Origin: Struthidea cinerea
Lineage: Eukaryota; Chordata; Aves; Passeriformes; Corcoracidae
Direction: 5' to 3'
DNA: 64,000 nucleotides
Assembly: GCA_013397865.1 (NCBI GenBank)
Contig: VZTI01001727.1
Location: 1,260,342-1,324,341, forward strand
Part shown: piece by piece, positions 22,536-37,000 of the stretch
Layout: every line of letters starts with the position of its first letter
Position numbering within the stretch: the first letter of the stretch is position 1
Translations under genes and position numbers: made by a program
Notes under the pieces: generated by a model
The model's input: the letters and a program-made list of their open reading frames with translations, nothing else
What the model was told of the DNA's origin: nothing
The model's database searches: none

Positions 22536-23904
22536 GCCAAACACTACGACGACAAAAAACCACAAGCCCGCAGTGAAAAATGGACTTCAGAAAAACAAAC
22601 ACTGTGGAATTAAATCTGAGTTGTCTTCTTTTATTGAACAGGTCAGCACTTTCCGGATGACGAAGTGGCATGTACAAGACAGCTCTAAAGTATGAGATGG
22701 CAGCAAGTCTTCATCTAACGTCCTAAATTTTGTAACACTATTGAAGTTTGGCAATTAACATGTTAAGAACATACCAAGATGTTTGAAGTGCCTAAATGTA
22801 AAGTCTAGACAGCAAAAGGTGCGTTTTGGTCCTATGATATGAGACACCAAATACAATGAACTGGAAAGCTATTGGTCCTAGCAGCCTTTGGAATATTTTG
22901 CTTTCCTCATTTAAATGCTGACCATTTTCTTACTAAATACCACAAATAACAAACCATATCACTAGCTATGCATAAAATTAAGAAAAAACATACTATTTTC
23001 AAGAATAAGTAGCAATAAAAACATGTTAAACCAAATGCAGGTATAGAATATTTTCAGTAGAAGGCATGAAAGAAACCATAAACCCCTCTAACAGTTTAAG
23101 TGAGCACTCATTTTGCCACCATACAGGTAACTCTACTTGTAGGGCAGAATCCTGAACAGCTGCACCTACAATTTACAGGAAACATCAAATCACCATTTAG
23201 TTCCCACCTTCTGAAAAAGTGAAAAAATTACCCAGTAACTGAAACCATGAATTTTTTAAATCCAGGTATATCAACTAGCCCAGAGTTAATGGCTGTTCCA
23301 TTAGTCCCTGCAGTGTGACCTATGCTACCAAATCATTAGCAGAATGGAGTTTTTACTTTATGCCTGTTACTGGGTAATTCTAAAGAAACAGTTTTAGTGG
23401 TTCAATGTAGGTCTAAAAGACATACTGGACACCACAGCCTGGGATCAAGATCCTGACTTAGATAGATGTTTCTGGTACTTTAACTTGATTTTGGTGATGG
23501 TGCGGTTTTTCTTAAAACATTTTCTTTAAACGCTTCTAACCCGGTAGAGCATCAGCTGTACAATAATGCAGGCAAAAACACCCCAGAGATTGATGGAAAT
23601 GAAGAACATGCTTAGACAGCTATCTCATGGGCTGTGACATCTCCAAACTTACATAAAGCAACTGAGGTTACCCAATCATCATATATTCAAGTGACCTCTA
23701 TTGTCAACACAGAAAGAAGAGATTTGCTTACCAAATCTGATAATCAAGTGATATTTGGGGCACTTTTTTTAACATAATGCAGAAAAAGAAGAGCTATGCA
23801 TATGTTTTTAGAGCTATGTATAGATTGAAAATCAGTGGCTAATGCATATCCCAATTAATGGCAATCTCTGACAAAGCAAATACATTACATCACCATTCTT
23901 GCTA

Positions 23905-24007
23905 AAAAACCACCACAACAAAACCAACAACCACCAAAACACAAAACAAAACAAAAAAGCAACAACAAAAAGGCGGGGGGGGGGGGGGGGGGGGGGGGGG
24001 CCCCCCN
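23905..24007. repeat. A/C-rich tract ending in G26, C6 and an N
   Basis: CAA/CAAAA-type words run into 26 consecutive G (23975-24000), then six C (24001-24006) and one N (24007). The homopolymer junction is probably an assembly product. Confidence 0.9.
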
Positions 24008-27000
24008 GGACGGACACGCAGCCAAAACAAACCTCCCATCCTACGGCAAGCTACTCAAATACAGCTCTGTCAGAATTCAGTCAAAAATTCTAATAGCCTG
24101 ATCTACACTGAATAAAATCAGAAACTTGAGGAATCAAAGATTTTTTTGCCTGAATAGCAATAAACAGATGTTGTGTCACCTAAAAGGAAGTGGAACATGA
24201 CTGCAATACTAACTCATTGTTTTTTACCACCTTCTTCATCACACACACAAAACCCTGTAACGCTTTTCCTTTGCCTACAGTTAAGTATGGAAGAATGGAG
24301 GCAGTCACTGGCTTGCAATACCTACACAGCCAAGTTAATTCAAACAAATACTGCTCATTATTTATGAGCAGCCATGCTCAACAAATGCCCATAATGGGAG
24401 TGGGGGGAGATCTAGGATAAATTAATAACACTACACCCACTTATTAAACAAAACTGTGACCTTATATATAGGCCATCCAATTATGATCACTACAGTGATG
24501 TCAAATTTGGGATGATGGAAAACAATTCTTTTCTGCCATGTCAGAAACAGAAGCACTGTCATGATATACTAATATTCCCAGTACTTTTATAAGTTCAGAA
24601 AGAAAATAACACAACCACTGGGGAATTTTATCTATGAAGAGATTGCTTATCCTTTGAAGCTTGGTATTTCAGATGAATCATAAAATACTATCTGCTGTCA
24701 TGATTTGGTACTTTCCAATTTCTGCAAGTATCCATCTATTTCAAGTAATCATTCTTTCAGAACTCTGACAACCTGTCATCCATGGCCTTTAAGAAATGGT
24801 TTTCATAGGTACATTCATTTCCACAACTTCCTGTTTAAGAAAGTCTTTCTTCAAGCAGCACATGAATTCAAAAGATAGGAAGACCACACTGGTTTGTCCA
24901 GTTAATTTCAGGGTCACAGAGTTAAAAGCCACTATATACAAACTGCTAGTACAAAGTTCATTGGTCAACTCTTTAGTGGGCAAAATGGCTCATCTACTGT
25001 GCCTTAATTAACAACAGTAGAGGCCCTCCAATTTTGTTATAGCCCACTCTATTAGTGATAGTGCACTCTAAGCTCTTAAAGAATTTTGGCAATGTCTTAG
25101 ATTTACCAAATTTTCTCATAATCACCCTACAGCTTTATTATATGAAAAAAACCAATCCCCTATTCAAATAAATTTTGCTTTTATTTAGTTGCAGTAAGAA
25201 AGTTTATCTTGCCCTAATAATAAAATGTTCATCTTTTACCCAAATAAATTTCTGTTCAATCTGGTTAAAACATTTATCTTGTGCAAGATCAACCTCTTCA
25301 CACCCATCACACTTCACTGTTCATTCATACTGGTTTACACTTTTAATGGCACTTCTTGTCTCTACAGAATACACAAGAGCTTTTTGACTCAACAGCCACA
25401 TCAAGTCTAAAATATCTGAAGCCTCACCATTCTTCTCATGATCCGCTTTATGACACCAGAACCCTTTTTTTAAAAATTAATTGTACTCTAACAACAGAAG
25501 TTTAAGATCATAATAGATTCCAAAATATTAATCTCTATGGCTTTGTACAGAGAACATAATTTATGCATTAAAGAACAAAAAATAACTTACATATTATCCC
25601 TGAGGTATTCCACTTACACAACATTATTCTGTGGTCTAACAAAGACCACATTTCCTTTCTGTCATGTCCTGCTAAGATCACTTGTGTCACATCAGAAGAA
25701 AAAAATATAACTTTTCCACTGGTACACAAAGGAGGAAAAAAACCCAAATATAGACAGCTCAGCTCTTGAATCAGAAGGTAAGTGGGTGATCTCCTGAAAT
25801 TACATCAGTAGTTTTAAACCTGCTAGACCCTATGTTGTATGTCTAAGAATACTAAAGCTCTCCTCTAGATGCAGAGATAAAACTTTCCATAAAAATCAAT
25901 GATAAGAGATGGTGGCAACACCAGTAACAACTTATTTGTCTTAAATACAAAAAAATCATAAAGAGACATTAATATACCAAGGTAGTATTATAACACTTAG
26001 AGTAATGTTATTTATTACAATGTGGTGAGGGTTTTTCGTTTGTTGGTGTTTTTTTTAACCATAGTTACGTCTAATACTATAAAAACCAAAGAGGGGAAAA
26101 AAATTAATGAAAGCTGTTTTTACTATTCTTCTTCGCATCTCTGACAGCTTTTTACACAGTGTCACTGTTCCTTGTTTTTCCCTTCCCATGAATCAATTTT
26201 CAGATTCTATTGTCATGTGACAACTACAAAAACCAAAAAGCATACAGAAGTTACAAAAAATACATTTACTATAGAAGTTAAGAACAAAGCAACTTGAGAC
26301 TCAACATTTGTTTTCTAATTAATAAAAGGACATCAGTGAAATAATGAATTAAGCTTACAATTAAATTGTATCCCACCTCAAATATAAGAATTTCCCACAT
26401 ACACTGAAGACTACACTAAAGTAAGTTGATTGCTAAATCAGTTCAAGTTTCTCACATCACTAGGCATTACAAAAATACTAAGTCTTTTTGTTACTGTTTT
26501 TATGACTTCAATATACATGTAAAGTTCTTCAATATTTTTTTCTGCCAATTGCGGTTATCAGTAATCACGCATCAGCAATTACAAGATTCAAAAAATAGTC
26601 ATTAGATAGTTTAGATGTTTCAAGATTTGCGAGATTTCATCACAGAATGCCTCTGCAAAGAGAATTACCAGGAGCTCCATAAACACAGAGGTTTAGGGAG
26701 AAAAACTTAATTCTAATTAGCCCATAATTAGGCTAAGTATTTCATTAGAGGAAACAGTGCTGGCTGAAGATAAATAATTATTCAGATTTTATACTGATGC
26801 ATACAACTTCACCTTAAAGTCCTTAACTAATGTCATTACAGAAATACTAATATACGAACCAAATTACCATCTCTATACTCTATCTACTCTGTATTTTCAC
26901 AAGGTCCATATACAAAATCCACAGAACTAGAGTTGAAGAAAAATTAATCAAAACCTTCTAACCTATCTACATACGACAACTATCCTTTCTTAAAAGCAAA

Positions 27001-28317
27001 TAACTTGAAATATGTATTACAAAATACATAAAAAGTGAAAGCGATAATTTTCCCATATGTAGTAAATTGAAACTGAAACGGCCAAGAGTAATTGTCACTC
27101 CAACACCTAAAAAGTTACATTGTTTCCCAACTTACCCTGCAATGGACAGTTCACCTCATGTTTAAGTAGAGCTTATTTCTTCCCCTGAACACAAGCACAG
27201 AAGAGGCTCTCTTTTGCTAAACTAAGAGTACTGGTAAACCCCTTGCCTCACACTTTTTAAATCCAGGCAAAAAATTAGTAACCATTTCCTGGAGCAGCAT
27301 TAAGCATCACAATACACACAGTATTTATAAAGTACATACAAATGCTCATTTTCATGAGATGTGTACAAATCTTAAAGGAATTAACTTTAAGCAACAAATG
27401 AAATTGCTGAAACAGTCAATTTTCCACTCTAGCACTGACCAAGCAAAAAGAGAAAGGGTAGAAGAGTTACGAGATTTACAGATAAAAATAAATCAGCGTT
27501 AAAACACAAACTATCTGTGTGACAGTCTTGAGCCAAGCGAAACCTTTCAGTTTAACCAGCTCACAATGCTAACCTGGTTGTAACTTCAAGTCAACTTGAT
27601 TCTAAAAGTGTTCTACACCACTAAGCCCAAACCAAAACTCTAACTTTCATTTGCTCCCAGCAGAAAATCCATGCTACTGTGAGTCCAGGTTGGCTCCAAA
27701 ATTACAAAGGATCACTACAAAACTAATTACTGTTTCTGACACCAATAAGGTCTTTCAGTCAAGATGCAAAGATTTCCAAGACTGTATTACTGCTTTCAGA
27801 CCTCTGCTGACTCCTGCATATCTTATTGTTACTTGTTTATACAAAGTCATCTCAGGTAATAGATGACCAAAAGGTAGTAGTATTCTGTTTTACTGTATTT
27901 TATTACCTCACCATGTGTCTTCTACACATAAACTGGATTTATTGAGAATACAATCCACACGTTCTCCTCCTCCCTCCAATTACATCATATGTGTACACAC
28001 ATTTTGCAATCATGAGCAAAAGCAATTCTTGTCATACTTTCCTTCAGATTTACAGGCCAATAATTTTAACCCATGGTCATGGGAACCACCCTTGACCCCA
28101 AGAAATCCACAATACTGGACTTAAGGAAAGTTGATACACCTATGCCCTAGCACGATCTATATAGGAGAAAGCTAACTAAAAATGCAACTATCAACAGTTT
28201 GTCAGAGTCCACAAACACAGTGTGAAAACTAATGTCCTGAACAGTCACAAAGCCAACAAACTAAGCTTTATGACTTGGCTTTCCTACCTACAGGTTTTTC
28301 CCCACTTTGGAATTCAT

Positions 28318-28396
28318 TTGGTTTTGGTTTGGGAGGTCTGTGTGTGTTGGGTTCTGTTTGTTTCTTGGGTTTTTTTGTGTTTTTCTTTTTTTAAAC
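28318..28396. repeat. T/G-rich low-complexity tract
   Basis: The plus strand shows TTTGGTTTTGGTTTGGG, then GTGTGTGTTGGG and runs of T. It is similar in composition to the tract at 3749-3851. Confidence 0.8.
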
Positions 28397-29681
28397 TTCT
28401 TTCTTTAATTGGGAAAGGGAGAAGAGAGAAGATTTAAAGAGGATTTTACTAAATAAAATCATGCTTTTCTAAATTGCTTTCTACTAGTGCTCTGAGCATA
28501 CAAGTCTAACAGTAATTAGGTTATTTTTAAAATTTGCAAGAGCAACTGGCATTTTAACGGTATACTCTTGATATCCTTCAAATAGTGAACTACAGTATGC
28601 ACATGTATATATGTACATGCAAGTATCAACACACAAATGTGGAAAAAATATGCAGTATATATACACATACCATAAATAAATATATAAAGTAATCAATATT
28701 TATTCATTGCTGTCTGTTTCTCAGGAGGTAACACATCTTTAATCAGACCCAGAAGCAGAATACATGAATAACTAACTAATCTTACATACAAGGAAGTTTT
28801 CTCTGTTTCACCTAGCATGCTCCATAACTGTATAGATTTTCCTAAGAGATTAGGATGGATATCCAACTTCCAGATGTTACACCACTGCAGTTGCAGTAAG
28901 AACTGTGCAGGCTTAGAAACAACTGCGAGTCCAAATTAAGACCTTTGCTACTGTTTGCTGCTTTCCATGGTAACGTAACAGATAAATTAGCAGTTTACTT
29001 CTAATTTGTGCTGAGACAAGTAAGAAAGGGGAGTAGGAAAAATAAGACATAGTAGGCACACTCAAATATATAAATTAAGACCTATTAATGACCAACTCCT
29101 GCACATCATATAGAAGAAACAATGTGTTCTAAAAGGAATCTGGTATTTGTAGTCTATACTGCAACATTCCCACTGATTTAATGTTCTCTATATCACTCTC
29201 AGAAGTATCTTCCTTATCACAGTATTAACTGCTTCTAGCCTCACTCACAAGCCCCTCAAAAACCTCCTATGCTGTCCACGGTCACCTACACATTGTCAGT
29301 ACTCAGGTCCATCTAACCTCCTCCTCATGTGCCCTGTCAGACAGGCAAAAACCCAAAAAAGTACCTGCTGTGGCTGGTTTGAAGTTAATCACGACAGATA
29401 ATGGCTAAAATTATCATGCTTCCTCTCCCAGTTTCTTGCAGGATACTGCTCATAGCTGCCCCTATCCCCTTTTGGATCTTCAGTAAGCTTCAGAGAGCTC
29501 AAGGGTACTAAGCTCCTAGCCATGTCAAATTTCTGTTTTATGACATTATTGGTTGTAGTGACACAGACCTACTTGATCATTAGACCAACATTTAAGAAAT
29601 ACTGCTATTACAACCAATGACAAAGTAAGACTCCTCCTCCAACTCTGCTTTTGAAGTAGTGCCAATAAGCATGATTTACTA

Positions 29682-29880
29682 GCACAGAATCACAGAATGG
29701 CTTGGGTTGGAAAGGACCCGAAAGATCATCCAGTTTCAACATCCCTGCCACGGGTAGGGACACCTTCTGCTACTAGGTTGTTTAGGGTCCCCATCCAACC
29801 TGGCCTTCAACACTTCCAGCAATGGGGCATCCACAACTTCTCTGGGCAAACTGTTTTGGCTTATGAACATCCTGAGACAA
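29682..29880 (-). mobile_element. CR1 LINE fragment 2 (3' end only, minus orientation)
   Basis: The plus strand reads CACAGAATGGCTTGGGTTGG followed by AAAGGACC and the typical CCTGGCCTTCAACACTTCCAG segment, the reverse complement of a CR1 3' end. It lacks reverse transcriptase sequence. The right boundary is approximate. Confidence 0.9.
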
Positions 29881-32800
29881 ACACAGGATTTTACATTCAA
29901 CAAAGACCACAGTCATATCTGGAATGACAGCAAAACTTTATGAATTGTTCAGAGTTTAGTATCTAAAACAAAGAAATAAAAACCCCTGTCTCCTTCATGG
30001 TATCCAAGATTTATGCATAAAAATTTGAGTTTCCATCATGTAACAAGGTTTCCATCAGTACACAGGTCATAACATGCACTACACAGACTCCAGTCTGCAC
30101 AGAGCAAGCCACGCTTTTAAGTACAAACCAAGAGTCAGTCTGCCAGTTTAGCCAAGTCTCTGCTATACAGCAAAGCTGCTTTCCACTGGACATAAGCTAT
30201 TTTCCTTTACTATTTGGTCCAACAGCGCTGCTCTTGCTTATTCCCGTGAGTGAAGGCAAGGTCTCTTACTCAAATATTTACGTCAGTCCCTTAAAACATG
30301 AAGACTTGCCCTTACCTCTTCACTCTCTTCACTCCTTTTCTTCTCTCAGTGGAAGTTAGACAAAATATGGGACTAGGAAGAGAAAAAGAATGAGTGGTAG
30401 AAGGGAAATAAAGGTAAAAGCAGTCACAGAAAGAGTAAGAATCAGTTTATCGAAATCTATCAATGAAGCAGCAAGCAGAGATATTCTAACAAACACCATG
30501 CTTACAGATTTTGCTTTCTATTTGCAGAACTCAATGCCCAAAATTGAAAATTAACTGCAAATTGCTTGATGTCTCTAAGTTTACTAAACACCTGCTATAC
30601 AACTGAAAATAAGTCACACAAAAAAAGGCCTAGCCATTCAAAAACCATCAATTATTTGAGCTGGAGAGGAACTGTAAAAGGAACTCAAGGAACTGTAAAA
30701 TACAAAACAAGCACAGCACATGAAGAGGAGTAAGAGAAAAATTATTTTTTCATAGCAATATCGCTTATTGCTTGAAGAAGTATATATTAGCTACCTAACA
30801 TTAGCCTGCTACGGTATATCACTGAGAATGTAAAACGCCTTTACTGAAAAATTCAAAGGCTAAGAACACTAATAAAGTAATTTCCCAGTAAAAATATCTT
30901 GGCTTTATGTAATTTTTTGCGTCAGCTATTTTAATGCAAATGTTTATTTCTCCATCTAGCACAAAATGATAAAAAGCAGTTGATTAAACTTAGACAAAAT
31001 GCCTGTGACTTAGCAATTACTCTTCAAGAAAACATTACATCTGTTACCTTATGTTTTTATTCTTGAAAAACATCCTAAAATATAAAGGCTTTCTGCAAGT
31101 AGATACAGTCCACATTCTGTAAGAATTCTAATTTGTGTCTATAACTGTATGGGCTAAGCCTATTTATTTTTCATTAAATATAACAGTATACCTCATGGTG
31201 ATTCAGTCACCAATATCCCTCCCAACAAGTACAGATTTTGGGGTGGAAAAACATGTGGCTAAAAATAAATAATGGTGTTGCCTTCAACACTATAAACATT
31301 TTGCTGGCTTCGTGAAATCAAATGAACTAATTAATTTTTTCTATGCTGCTTAGTAAGACTTGGGAGTCTACTACAATTATTAGCTACCTACAGAAGAAGT
31401 AAAATCTTTTGACTTATTTCAAGTCTGACACTTCAGCTAAACATATTTTTGTTTTGTTTTCACTTACGTAGATTCCAAAAACTAGCTCCTCTTTTTAATC
31501 CGTGGCATTTGATTTACCTAACTAGCTCAACAGTGCTTCTACTTTTACTCATGGAAGCAATTTGTAGACATTCACCTAACTGCTACACTTAGGCCTAGGA
31601 ATCTAAACAGAAGCAAGTCAGAAAGTCACAGTCTTTCAAACACAAACTTTTAATTCTTTCTGGCAGTTAGAAGAACTCCTTTGTGTAATTTTAATTACAG
31701 TTCAACCTAGACTATATTTTTTGGTAACAATTTGGCAGTATTTCAATGTTCTTTACAAAAACTTGGGGAGGATACTGGCAAGAAAAAATAAGGGAACAGA
31801 TGGAGGGACTATATTATGTTCAAGGACACACACAAAAAACCCCGAAGTGTTAAGATCAAAAGATCTTTCCTACTTTCAAGAAAACAATTCCCAATTTATT
31901 TTCAATTGCAATTATCTTGCAAAACTGTATTATTTGGGTTAGGAAATATAGATTCCATGCATTTTAACTCTATAGCTTTGTGTTTTCAATGGAGGTTTCA
32001 GTACGTATTTTCAACTGTAGTAACAGAGATAGAAAATACCTAATCTTTAAGCACAAAGAAATTCTGCCCAGCAATGGAAGCTCAACACATGGCTTATAAT
32101 TCTCACTACTACTGCCACACAGAAGGGGACAAAAAGATGCAGTGTTTGGCTTTCATTTGTCTTTTAGCACAAAAGATATGAGTGGAAAGTAAGACAGAGA
32201 ACAAACATTTAAAAGAACCCCACAACACAGTCGTTCACAAAAATCCTGCATAATATTAAAGGTATTAAAGATTCACATCAAATGTTCCTATTCTAAGCAA
32301 AAGAACAAAAAATCAGCAGAATTACTTGGTAACGCATTTGAGGGAGGAACCTTACCCTTATCACCAGTAAAGTAACTACTGTATTGTTTATGAATTATAT
32401 ATAAACTATTCATGTTTCTTCCACAGTTCTAGAATGATAGGTTTGGAAACCAAAGGAGACATGCAATCACTCTGTACCTTCCTCAAAAGCTATATATAAA
32501 CCGTTGTAATTCTCAAGTCTTCAGTTTAAGCAGAACTGACTAAAAACAACTCCTTATTGGAAAAGTTTCTTTAAACCAACAGTTAAAACAGGATTAACTG
32601 TCTAGACTTGGAATATCATCAGTCTTGTGATACAGTTTTCAACCCAGCCCCATTATAACCATTCTAATTACAAGTTAGGTACCTCTGTCTACTCAAGGCA
32701 ACCTAAGAGCATCACCAACTGTTAAAAAGTATCTTTAGCCCTATCAAATCAATCTTTAGCTCTTAGAAAAGTTAAAGAGTAATGAACACCAAACAAATTT

Positions 32801-32944
32801 AAATATTCAGAACTCCTCAGGGTAAAAGACCCAAATCTACTATCCTGTATACAATTTTAAATTCTCAAGTGGCAAATACAGGCTATTAGTTTCATCAGTT
32901 TCTGTGACTGATAAGTAACTGTTCTGCACAACATACTTAACTCT

Positions 32945-34024
32945 AGAATGGAGAGACATGAACGTGATGGATGGACCATTTGGTGGACACGGAACTGGCT
33001 GCATGGTTGCGCTCGTACAAGTTGCAAGCTGTCAAGCTTGATGTCAAAGTGGAGACAAGTGATGAGCGGCATTCCTCATGAACTGGTATTGGGACCGCAG
33101 CTGCTTAAAATCTTTGCTGGTGACATGGATTAAACACACTCTCAGAAAGTTTGTCACCAACATGAAGCTCTGTGGTGTGGCTGACGCTCTGGAGGGAAGG
33201 GATATTATCCAGAGGGACCCTGACATGCTTGAGAGGTGGGCCTATGTGAACCTCTTGAAACTCAGCACAGCCAAGAGCAAGGTGCTGCACCTGTGTCAGG
33301 GCAATCTGAAGCACAAGTACAGGCTGAGCAGGGAATGGGTGGAGAACAGCCCCCAAGGAACACAGAGGCTTGCAGGTGCTGGTTCACAAGCAGCACAACA
33401 CAATTCGGCAGTGTGTGCTCACAGCCCAGAAAGCCAACCATACCCTCGGCTGCATCAAAAGCAGCATGGGCAGAAGGTTAAGAGAGGTGATTCTGCCCCT
33501 CTACTCCACTCTCAAGAAATCCCACCTGCAGTTCATAAAGCTCTGGGGTCTGCAACACAAGAAAGAAGCGGACCTGTTAGAGCAGATCCAGAGGAGGTCA
33601 CAAAGATAATCCAGACGGCTGAGCACCTCTCCTACAAAGACAGGCTGAGAGAACAGGGGTTGTTCAGCCTGGGGAAGAGAAGGCTCCAAACACCTCAATG
33701 AAGCCTTTCAGTACCCAGACGGGGCTTATAAAAAGAGAGGGAGAGTGACTTTTTGCATAAGTAGTGATACGACAAGGGGGAAAAGTTTTAAACTGTGAGA
33801 GATTTAGATTAGATGGTAGGAAGAAATTCTTTACTGTGAGAGTGCTGAGGCACTAGGAACAGGTTGCCCAGGGAAGCAGTGCATGTCCCATTCCTGGAAG
33901 TTCAAGGCCAGACTGGATGAGGCTTTGAGCACCCCGGCCTAGTGGAAGGAGTCCCTGTCCACGGCAAGGGTGTTGGAACAAGGTGATTTTGAAGGTCCTT
34001 TCCAATTCACACCATTCTATGATA
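32945..34024 (+). mobile_element. CR1 LINE fragment 3 (about 1.08 kb, plus orientation)
   Basis: Plus-strand translation in several frames gives CR1 ORF2 reverse transcriptase: WLHGC...MSKWR, LVLGPQLLKIF, KLCGVADALEGRD, REVILPLYS and LFSLGKRRL. The catalytic FADD box reads FVTN, so both aspartates are lost, and there are frameshifts: a dead copy. It ends in ACCATTCTATGATAA at the right. It lies antisense to KMT2E inside its large 5' intron. Confidence 0.93.
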
Positions 34025-37000
34025 AGGGGGCCAACAACAGAATATATGTCTTCCTTCTTAAATTGCAATATAAAGTACAACAGTGTCATGAAAATTTAGT
34101 CTTATCATCTCATCTTTGAACTTGATGGCATTTTTTTTTGCGATGAAGATATAAAAGTGAATTATTACCTAGATCACAATGGTATCAAATACACAAAATG
34201 CAACTACAAATGAGAATAAAATAAAAAAGCTTTCCTTAACCTGAGCCTGCAGTATGAAGTTTTTATCTCTACACTATCCAAGTGCTAACTTAAAATTAAA
34301 CTGTAAAACTAGGAACAGTACTATTTTGGCAAGTGTCTGATTTGCAAAATTGCTGGTCCCTTCCAAGTCTCACCTAGGTTTTACAGTACTGGATCTCCAC
34401 CTAAGCAGTGCGTGAACTACCACATGAAACAAGACATAGCACTCTTGTAATACAATATGCAAAATTAACAAACACTCTACTTGCACAGGGTGCAATCTGT
34501 GTGTTACTATAATACATTCTTCACATGCACTTTTGAAATACATAACTTGAATGGACACTGACTTACCATAGTTCTTATCCATATTTTAATTCTCAAAAAT
34601 AATATACAAAAACACTTAGGTCAGGCATGTTAAAAAAACACTCTGTGCAACAAAACTGTCTTCAAATGTTTACAGATAACATTAATTATTAAAGTTTTCT
34701 AACAACCAACCCAGCTTAAAATCTTGCCTGTTTCATTAACACATTAAGATTTGCAAGAGGAAATAAAAATAATGTCAATATCTCCTAGCAAGTATATGAA
34801 ACCTTGAAAAGATTTCTTTTCAGTACTTGTTTGTTATGCCTTAAAGGTAACAGCAGTTTTTCTTTGAACACAACTACAGCAGGTTTTTTTCTGTAATATG
34901 AAGGTCACGAGCAGAATTTTGGATCCTCAAAGAAATGAGGTTTTGTGGGTACCATCCTTTGGTTACTAAGAAAATGTGAACACTGAAGTAGACAGACATA
35001 TCCATCTTGCACAATTCAAAAGCCCACTATAATTAATATTTTAAGTAATCCAGAATTTGGAAGCACGGAACTGAGGGTTTTTTTCCTAATTCACATTCCA
35101 CGTTTGCTGCAACTTTTTCCCCCTCCCAGAGATGCCTTAAGTGTCACTCTCAGCAATAAATCGAAACTACTATTTGCACGGTGGAAACGCTTTAGCAGTG
35201 TACCAGTTACTGTCCAACGAAATTTGCTTTTGAGAGATTCACAAATACTCATTTGTATGGAAGTCACGAGGCAAATAACATAGATGCACTTCTTTAGGAA
35301 CCCTGCAGAAGTCTGAATTGGGTTCTATTTTATATCTTCACCCATCTATACCCCTCCTAAATTTTGTTAGAATGTCACATGACAACAGCAAAATACTTTA
35401 ATTAAACCTTCATTTACATTAATCTAGTTAGAACAATACCACGATTCCACAATTATACACACCACTCCTTAACTCAGTCCCACAAATAGTCCTTACTAAA
35501 ATTAGTATTAGCATGCATGCAAAATTAAGATGGTCCTTAGTCAAACCAAGATCAGAACTGGAGAAACACCACGGCCTTCAGTGTGACACTGATTTCTGTA
35601 TTTCTGCTGCTTTCCAACAGAACTTTAATAGTTGTGCGTGCTGAAATTGTGTAAGAGAAATCAGGAGCTGCATTACCTCAAAGTAACCTGAAGAGGTTAT
35701 TTAGTCCTAAGACAAACTTTCCCTAGATTTAGTCTAAAGAGTCAGTATTATTTCCCCTCTGGAATTTCCCAGACAGCAAAAACACTCACCCAAAAGGCTA
35801 AGTGACAGTTAAGCAAATTTCTCCTTCAGATACAAAAAGCTTCAAGATACATAAATAGTTTTTTAACTTCAATCCATACTACTGCATTTATAACACAATG
35901 TTTGTGGAACAGAGATGTATCTTAAAAAAAAAAAATTAGATTTCAAACCTTCCCCCTTTCAAGAGGTTTGTATTAGTTTTGGGGAAGGGGGGGGTATTTC
36001 ATTCTTTATGAATATATAAATAAAAACATCAGCGGAGTTAAAAAACAAGAGTAGAATTTGTTTTGTAGACTCATCTCCTTAAAACAAATCACAGATCTGT
36101 TTTTACAAATGGAGAAACGGAGTCACGAAGGCAAACTGACTCATTAAAACTCATACAGGAAAACTCTGGAAGATCTCTCTAAATTCCCAAGAGGTTCTTA
36201 GTGCAGAAAACAAGCTGTAAAATTTGAAAATTAGTATTTTTTGGGTTATTTCATTACCCTCCCCCAAACACTTTTTGTAAAGTGTACAAAGTTATTTTCC
36301 TCTAACTGTGAATCAGATGTCTGCTTGAGAACATGACACAGGCCATGAAGAGCTGCAGACTGTATAATGTCTTAAGTTGCAAGTCAGAAAAAAGTCCAGA
36401 ATAGGAGCTTTCAACCGAAGGAGAGGAAAGAAAAAAGGCAAAAGGTTTCCATAAAGGCCCGTATTCTCTTTAGTGGTTTTTTTAATGTACTTTTAAATAA
36501 AGAGAGTAAGACATGGTTAGGAAAAAAAAAAAAAATCACATTTATATAAATATGATGGGAGCATGCATTACTGGAGAATTAATGAAATCACTCAGCCCTT
36601 GGCCTCAAAAGACACTAAAGGTATGCATTAACAACACCCTAAAAGTGTAACTATCTTACTGTTCAACTTTAGGTATACCTTAAATCCCACACCAGTGTTT
36701 CCAAATGGTATCCAAATTAAAATTTGTCAGAGATTGAAGACAGCTCTGCCACTTCAATACCTCCAATATCACTTCTGATTGCTTAAATCCAGAAGGTTCT
36801 AAAGCTATACTGGAAGAGGAATTAATATCTCATTAATTTAAAGGAAGAGATTAAAGACAGGTAATTTTAAAAAAGTGAAAAATTATTTTTTGTTATTTTG
36901 GCTTAAAACAAACAATTTGCAGCCTCTATAGTATGTATCAGACTACACTACACCAACTACCAAATAATGAATCCTTGTGACCTCCCTTCCCCCCACTCAA

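Noticed and set aside
22219..22695. 158-codon plus-strand frame
   Set aside because: It is the antisense of CR1 fragment 1 running into flanking sequence, not a gene.
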